Notes under the pieces: model-generated
Databases searched by the model: none
What the model was told of the DNA's origin: nothing
Seen by the model: the letters and a program-made list of their open reading frames with translations, nothing else
Position numbers and translations under genes: made by a program
In this document: positions 14,407 to 18,605 of the stretch, piece after piece
Numbering within the stretch: the stretch's first letter is position 1
How the letters are laid out: the number at the start of each line of letters is the position of its first letter
NCBI GenBank assembly: GCA_964577275.1
Contig: CAZNYR010000078.1
Span: 1-18,605, forward strand
Reading direction: 5' to 3'
Source: UBA2561 sp964577275
GTDB taxonomy: Bacteria; Bacteroidota; Bacteroidia; Cytophagales; Thermoflexibacteraceae
Length of the DNA stretch: 18,605 bases

Positions 14407-16176
14407 TCACACCTCTAATTCTTTGTACTGTATTCGGTGTAAATCCGCATAAAAACCGTTTTTTCCTAATAATTCATCATGTGTACCGATTTCTTTAATT
14501 TCGCCTTTATCCAAGACAATAATTTTATTCGCCTTACGAATTGTCGAGAGTCGATGTGCAATCACAATCGAAGTACGTCCTTGTGTGAGGCGTTCGGTTG
14601 CTTTTTGTATAAGTTCCTCAGTTTCAGTATCTACTGATGAGGTTGCCTCGTCCAAAATCAATACCGAAGGATTATAAACCATCGCCCGCACAAAAGAAAT
14701 TAGCTGTCGTTGCCCCACCGAAAGTGTTGCGCCACGCTCCATTACTTCATATTCCAAACCGTTTGGTAATCGCTCAATAAATTTACGTGCGCCCACCATA
14801 TCGGCAGCCTCCCAGATTTTAGCCTCACTAATTTCGGAATTATTTAATGTAATATTTTCCCGAATTGAGCCAGAAAACAGGAAAACATCTTGCAAAACTA
14901 CGCCAATATGACTACGTAAAGCCGAGATTTCATACGTATGAATTTCTGTACCGTCAATTTCGATTCGCCCTTGATTGATGTCATAAAGGCGACTTAACAA
15001 ATTGATAATCGAAGATTTGCCTGCGCCCGTTGCTCCGACCAATGCGACCGTTTCGCCTTCCTTGACCTGAAAAGAGATATTTTTCAGGACATAATCTTCG
15101 GCATTATAAGCAAACCAAACATTTTCAAACTTAACATCACCTTGGATACTTTTCGGAATAAACTTTCCTGTATTTTGAATTTTATCTTTTTCGTCCAAAA
15201 TATTCAAAATTCGGCTTGAACTTACAATTCCCATCTGGAGTGTATTAAAGCGGTCTGCAATCATCCGAATCGGGCGGAAAAACATTCCGATATACATAAT
15301 AAATGCGATTAATGTTCCTAAAGTCAGGTATTCTGCCAAAACGCCACGCGCTCCGTACCATACCAAAAGTCCCGTTCCGATTGCGCCAATTATCTCAGCC
15401 ACAGGGAAATAAATAGAATAATATTTGACCGAACGCAAGTGCGCTTTGCGGTGTTCTTGGTTAATTGCCTCAAATTTTTGGTATGATTGATTTTCGGTAT
15501 TAAAAATCTGGACAATCGCCATGCCCGTGATATGTTCCTGTACAAACGTATTCAGATTGGAAACTGCCGTTCGGACTTCATTGAAAGCGGATTTAATTTT
15601 TTCCTTAAAAATATAAGTCGAAACAATCAAAATTGGCAGGGCAGAAAGACTCATGAGCGTCAGTCGCCAGTCGGTATAAAACATGATTCCCAAAATAAAA
15701 ATCAACTGAAGCAAATCGCCGACCATTGCCGCCAAGCCGTTCGTAAAGACATCTGAAAGGGTTTCTACGTCCGAAATATTCCGAGTAACAAGCCGTCCAA
15801 TCGGAGTTTTATCATAAAATTTGAGTTGTAAATGTGTCAGATGGGCGTATAATTTCATCCGAATATCATGGATAATATGTTGCCCTAACCAACCCGATAA
15901 ATAGGTGTGCGAAAACTGAATCATTGCCTGTAAGAATGATAAAATGACCATGAAAATCGTCATCCGAATCAAGCCTTCCGTGTCGTTAAGTAAGATATAA
16001 TTATCGACCGTATGCTGGATTAACCAAGGCAAAAGTGGGGCTAAAGTCCCGACCAGAATTGTCAGAAAAATCAAAAAATAAAATCGTCTAATATAGGGCT
16101 TGACAAATTCAAAAATACGGATAAGTATCTGTTTATCAAATATTTGTTCGGTGTTGTGTGTTTCTTTTTTTGTCAT
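14407..16176 (-). CDS. ABC exporter with fused membrane and ATPase domains (MsbA/MdlB type)
   Basis: From ATG 16176 the protein has 589 residues, the standard size for a half-transporter exporter. The six-helix ABC transmembrane domain spans about residues 25-320, with the coupling motif LQLKFYDKTPIGRLVTR. The nucleotide-binding domain has Walker A GATGAGKSS (381-389), Q-loop VLQDVFLFSG, signature LSVGQRQ (485-491), Walker B VLILDEATSS with catalytic E510, and H-loop H541 in AHRLST. All ATPase residues are intact, so a homodimer could be active. It acts in the inner membrane as an exporter of lipid, drug or peptide; the substrate cannot be read from the sequence. An upstream ATG at 16218 would add 14 residues. 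I prefer 16176 because the Lys-rich MTKKET start fits relatives better. It is transcribed alone and ends at an intrinsic terminator. Confidence 0.9.
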   Translation of the reverse strand: MTKKETHNTEQIFDKQILIRIFEFVKPYIRRFYFLIFLTILVGTLAPLLPWLIQHTVDNYILLNDTEGLIRMTIFMVILSFLQAMIQFSHTYLSGWLGQHIIHDIRMKLYAHLTHLQLKFYDKTPIGRLVTRNISDVETLSDVFTNGLAAMVGDLLQLIFILGIMFYTDWRLTLMSLSALPILIVSTYIFKEKIKSAFNEVRTAVSNLNTFVQEHITGMAIVQIFNTENQSYQKFEAINQEHRKAHLRSVKYYSIYFPVAEIIGAIGTGLLVWYGARGVLAEYLTLGTLIAFIMYIGMFFRPIRMIADRFNTLQMGIVSSSRILNILDEKDKIQNTGKFIPKSIQGDVKFENVWFAYNAEDYVLKNISFQVKEGETVALVGATGAGKSSIINLLSRLYDINQGRIEIDGTEIHTYEISALRSHIGVVLQDVFLFSGSIRENITLNNSEISEAKIWEAADMVGARKFIERLPNGLEYEVMERGATLSVGQRQLISFVRAMVYNPSVLILDEATSSVDTETEELIQKATERLTQGRTSIVIAHRLSTIRKANKIIVLDKGEIKEIGTHDELLGKNGFYADLHRIQYKELEV

Positions 16177-16435
16177 GATTTTGGGGAAAGCCAAATGGGA
16201 AATGTTTAAAAAATTCATATTTCAGCACAAAATAGAAAATAACATCATAACAACCTTATTTCTGGGCAAGGAGTTTAAAAATACATCAATTTAGCAAATT
16301 TCACCTTGAGGTTGGAATAACTTTTTTCTAAAAAAGTGTTTTTATAAATATAACATTACATCATCGTGAGATTGATTTTTTTACTTTTTTCTGATTTTAT
16401 CGTATTGAACAAAAGAACATTAATCAATAAAAATA

Positions 16436-16561
16436 ATGGAAAATTCTATCGAACCGCCCCAGAGTAAGTTATCCAATTTTGTGGTAAAGCATTTTGAAAA
16501 AGTAATTTTTGCCATTTTAATCACCACGTTTTTTGTGTCGTGCATGGTGTTGGTTTTCTAA
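16436..16561 (+). CDS. 41-residue single-pass membrane microprotein
   Basis: ATG 16436 opens a 41-codon frame ending at TAA 16559-16561. The protein has a polar N-terminus (MENSIEPPQSKLSNFVVKHF) and one hydrophobic helix (about residues 23-41, VIFAILITTFFVSCMVLVF) that runs to the C-terminus. An A-rich leader (AATAAAAATA) precedes the ATG, as at other starts here. It lies in the 388-nt space between two outward-reading minus-strand genes. Its stop is 3 nt from the stop of the convergent ROCO gene, which is unlikely for random sequence. I recognise no family. The C-in-helix pattern (FVSC) is too late in the protein for a lipobox. The real-gene call is inferred from composition, placement and topology. 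Confidence 0.55.
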   Translation: MENSIEPPQSKLSNFVVKHFEKVIFAILITTFFVSCMVLVF

Positions 16562-16564
16562 AAT

Positions 16565-18520
16565 TTATGGTTGAGTGGGATGTGGAGTTTTTCTGATGAG
16601 TTCTTGCGTAGCCTTGCGGATTCGGGCTTTTCCCAAATCGTAATCGGCTTGAGAAATTGTGCCTTCATTTTTTTGTTTTTCCAAACCGTTCAAGCGGCTT
16701 AATTGCAAAATACAATCGTTTTCCAAATCCGTATCTTGCTGTTTTTCAGCTTGTTGTAAAAGCATTTCGAGAGTTTGCTTGAGGTTATCTTCGATTAAAT
16801 GTTGTTTGGCTTGTTCAGAAATTCCACTTCTTGAAGAAGTGGAATTTCTATCTTGAGCAGGATTTAATCCCGCCAAACCAAATTTTTCTGTCAATTTTTC
16901 CGTTTCGCCTGTTTTGCCTTGTAGTTTGCCTTCGCCTGCAATCTTTTCTAATTCTTCTTCGATTTTTTCGATTACAAATTCACTTTCTGACAAAATCGTA
17001 ATTTTCTGTTGTTCTTTTTCATAACAAGCCTCTACGATTGCCGAACCTTCGGCGGTTTTCAGTAAAAGCCCTTTTTGCCACATCAAAGATACTTCCGAAA
17101 AACGGTTTGCCTTGACAATAAAACGCTGAATAAATACTTTGGGCAAAAAACGATACCTTTTTTCGCCTTTTTGCAGTTTTGAAGCATTTTCGTGTTTCCA
17201 AGTATCGATGTTGTTTTTAGTATTTTGTTCAAATTCAGACTTAAAAAGTTGAGGAACGACAAAAATACGGTCTGTGATGTTGAGCTGATTATACGTAGTT
17301 TCAAAACAAAGTTCTGCACTCAACATAAAATCCATAAACAAAGCCTTTTCCTCGTCTGTATTTTTGTCCCAAATTTTGCAAAGGTTTTTGTAGTACAAAA
17401 TGCCGTTTTGGTGTTCCAAAACCTCAAAATAACGGCTTTCTCTGTCCAAAATCTTATAAATTGCCTCGATTGCCCAAGATTGGTTCAAAATAATTTCGTT
17501 ATTGAAATAGCCCTTGCGGTAATACAACACACCTGTATTGTGCAAATAGCCCAAAATAGTAGGGGCGGATTTTTCACACTCGTTTTCCTTGCAAATTGAC
17601 TCAAATTCCGCAAAAGACAAAGTTTTTTGGTTTGTGTTTGCTTGTAAATTACGGATTTTTTCACGCACTTGTACCCAATTCGTAGGCAAAGGCGGCGTTT
17701 GGAAAGCCTTGTTTTCCCTAAAAATTTCTTCCAATTTTTCCTCTAAAAGCATAAAACCTTTGCCTGTTTCGGCACTCACTTTTAGGAAATCGACAATAGG
17801 ATATTCGTTTCGGTGTTTGTCTTTTTCCTCAAAATACAAGTCTTGAGGAAAAGTATTGATTTTATTTTGCAGTACCAAAAGAGGGCTTTCAGGGGCAAAA
17901 CATTTCGCATATTCTAACCAATACAGCAGTTTTTCATTTTCGTATTCCTTTTTTTCCCAAATATGAAAATCTTGGTTTTCGTTCTCAGAATCCCACACCA
18001 AAACCAATAATGCCCGTGTTTGCATAAATAAACGATGCGTAGCGTGGTACAAATCCTGCCCCGCAAAATCCCAGCAATTTAGCTCAAAACCTGCTAATTC
18101 TCTACGCAAAAGGGCAATCGCATGAGTAGAATCGTGTTGCGTATTAAACTTAAAACTATCTTGTTCGCAAAGCCTTTTGGCAATTTGCGTTTTACCTACC
18201 GAGCCATTGCCTATGAAAATAATTTTGACTTCTTTGTTTTCGCTTTTGCTTCTTTCGAGGTCTTCGAGGTAAGTGCGGACTTCGATTAAAACATTGTCAT
18301 CTTTATCAAAAATTTCTTTGGGAATATTCTGAATGGGGTTTCCCTTTAGCTCAAGTTTATGTAGTGCTGGAAAAGAGTTTAACCAAAATAGGGAAACATC
18401 CTGAATTTGATTATATCTTAAACTAAGTGCTTGTAATTGTGTTAAATCTTTCAAAAAGGAAATATCCTGAATTATACTATTTGATAAACTAAACGACTGT
18501 AATTGCTTTAAGTCCTTCAA
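16565..18520 (-). CDS. LRR-Roc-COR (ROCO) GTPase with C-terminal EAD11-like adaptor domain; 5' end disrupted
   Basis: From TTG 18520 the product has 651 residues. Three leucine-rich repeats of about 22 residues (1-70) come first. A Ras-like Roc domain follows (98-265): Walker A GNGSVGKT (104-111), switch II DFAGQ (151-155), G4 NKIN (219-222, where NKxD is expected) and G5 SAETGKG (249-255). The COR domain spans about 275-520. A low-complexity linker (530-570) precedes a helical C-terminus (572-645) with LSRLNGLEKQKNEGTISQADY and KARIRKATQELI. This fits effector-associated domain 11, used in bacterial conflict systems to recruit a matching effector; that match is my pattern reading. The frame is open to 18565 but has no ATG or GTG before TGA 18566-18568, and the first internal Met lies after Walker A. 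The LRR part is therefore truncated, frameshifted or misassembled unless TTG is used. It is cytoplasmic. Confidence 0.75.
   Translation of the reverse strand: MKDLKQLQSFSLSNSIIQDISFLKDLTQLQALSLRYNQIQDVSLFWLNSFPALHKLELKGNPIQNIPKEIFDKDDNVLIEVRTYLEDLERSKSENKEVKIIFIGNGSVGKTQIAKRLCEQDSFKFNTQHDSTHAIALLRRELAGFELNCWDFAGQDLYHATHRLFMQTRALLVLVWDSENENQDFHIWEKKEYENEKLLYWLEYAKCFAPESPLLVLQNKINTFPQDLYFEEKDKHRNEYPIVDFLKVSAETGKGFMLLEEKLEEIFRENKAFQTPPLPTNWVQVREKIRNLQANTNQKTLSFAEFESICKENECEKSAPTILGYLHNTGVLYYRKGYFNNEIILNQSWAIEAIYKILDRESRYFEVLEHQNGILYYKNLCKIWDKNTDEEKALFMDFMLSAELCFETTYNQLNITDRIFVVPQLFKSEFEQNTKNNIDTWKHENASKLQKGEKRYRFLPKVFIQRFIVKANRFSEVSLMWQKGLLLKTAEGSAIVEACYEKEQQKITILSESEFVIEKIEEELEKIAGEGKLQGKTGETEKLTEKFGLAGLNPAQDRNSTSSRSGISEQAKQHLIEDNLKQTLEMLLQQAEKQQDTDLENDCILQLSRLNGLEKQKNEGTISQADYDLGKARIRKATQELIRKTPHPTQP
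16817..16870. repeat. Palindromic element in frame inside the ROCO gene linker
   Basis: Two arms of 16 bases (16817-16832 and 16834-16849) are perfect complements around a single G, making a 33-nt palindrome. A second small palindrome, GGATTTAATCC, follows at 16860-16870. Together they encode part of the linker (LNPAQDRNSTSSRSGIS) between COR and the C-terminal domain without breaking the frame. The perfect symmetry is not needed for coding, which suggests an inserted repetitive element. Confidence 0.7.
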
Positions 18521-18532
18521 AAAGGAAATATC
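18451..18532. repeat. 66-bp LRR-coding direct repeat
   Basis: TCAAAAAGGAAATATC occurs at 18451-18466 and again at 18517-18532, an offset of 66 bases or 22 codons, the length of one leucine-rich repeat. Both encode DISFLKD. Such near-identical units are prone to slippage and to assembly collapse. Confidence 0.75.
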
Positions 18533-18605
18533 AGAAATTTGATTATTATATAACTGACCTTTCGCTCAATAGATATTTGGGATTGAATTAAATAATGATT
18601 AAGGC
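18521..18605 (-). other. Disrupted upstream part of the LRR frame
   Basis: On the minus strand the LRR frame continues upstream of 18520 as AKGQLYNNQISDISF, clearly another LRR, then meets TGA at 18566-18568. Beyond that, other frames read short LRR-unlike peptides and further stops. A frameshift, a real truncation or a sequence error near 18560-18570 would explain this. Confidence 0.55.

Noticed and set aside
16320..16337. Palindrome ACTTTTTT-CT-AAAAAAGT upstream of the ABC gene
   Set aside because: A/T-only arms with a 2-nt loop are expected by chance in such AT-rich spacers, and it is followed by no terminator or promoter feature.
17192..17599. 135-codon plus-strand frame inside the ROCO gene
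   Set aside because: Antisense to the COR region; the Val/Phe/Ile/Leu-rich product is what the Lys/Asn/Glu/Gln codons give when read from the other strand.
1..18605. Search for CRISPR arrays, tRNA/rRNA genes and insertion sequences
   Set aside because: No regularly spaced direct repeats, no cloverleaf with a GTTC-type T arm and no transposase motif were seen on either strand by eye.

Overview
The window is AT-rich chromosomal DNA from a member of the Bacteroidota, most likely a Cytophagales-like lineage. The evidence is the gene content (a two-lipoyl-domain pyruvate dehydrogenase E2, Bacteroidota-style MltG, an A2M-like protein, Bacteroidota-only secreted proteins), the absence of Shine-Dalgarno sequences before clear starts, and several TAnnTTTG -7 promoter motifs. 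A run of exactly 100 Ns at 6397-6496 shows that this is a draft scaffold join.

Layout. 1-520 (minus): N-terminus of pyruvate dehydrogenase E2, with two tandem lipoyl domains identical in protein sequence. 521-1194: a long gene-free stretch. 1195-2349 (plus): a PLP-dependent trans-sulfuration enzyme with a perfect 9-bp dyad abutting its start codon. 2568-3077 (plus): a small secreted protein with one BatD-like Ig domain. 3205-3789 and 3950-4753 (minus): a secreted protein and a lipoprotein that share a domain, each followed by its own intrinsic terminator. 4980-6014 (plus): MltG, followed by a compact block of interleaved inverted repeats. 6342-7164 (plus): two tandem Uma2-family genes, the first interrupted by the N gap. 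7260-11681 (minus): a thioester (CFEQ) alpha-2-macroglobulin-like protein. 11953-14286 (minus): a lipoprotein with a glycogen-debranching-enzyme-type (alpha/alpha)6 domain. 14407-16176 (minus): an MsbA/MdlB-type ABC exporter. 16436-16561 (plus): a 41-residue single-pass membrane microprotein. 16565 to about 18565 (minus): an LRR-Roc-COR GTPase whose C-terminus resembles an effector-associated domain (EAD11 type).

How it fits together. Most of the window is cell-envelope and housekeeping genes in single-gene transcription units rather than one pathway: peptidoglycan cleavage (MltG), envelope protease trapping (A2M), export (ABC), extracytoplasmic glucan trimming (debranching lipoprotein). The most interesting part is the right end. 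There, a ROCO/STAND-like GTPase appears to carry a C-terminal adaptor domain typical of bacterial conflict (immunity or programmed-death) systems. A 33-nt perfect palindrome lies in frame in its interdomain linker, and its LRR end is cut short by an in-frame stop with no ATG or GTG start. No tRNA, rRNA, CRISPR array or insertion sequence was recognised.
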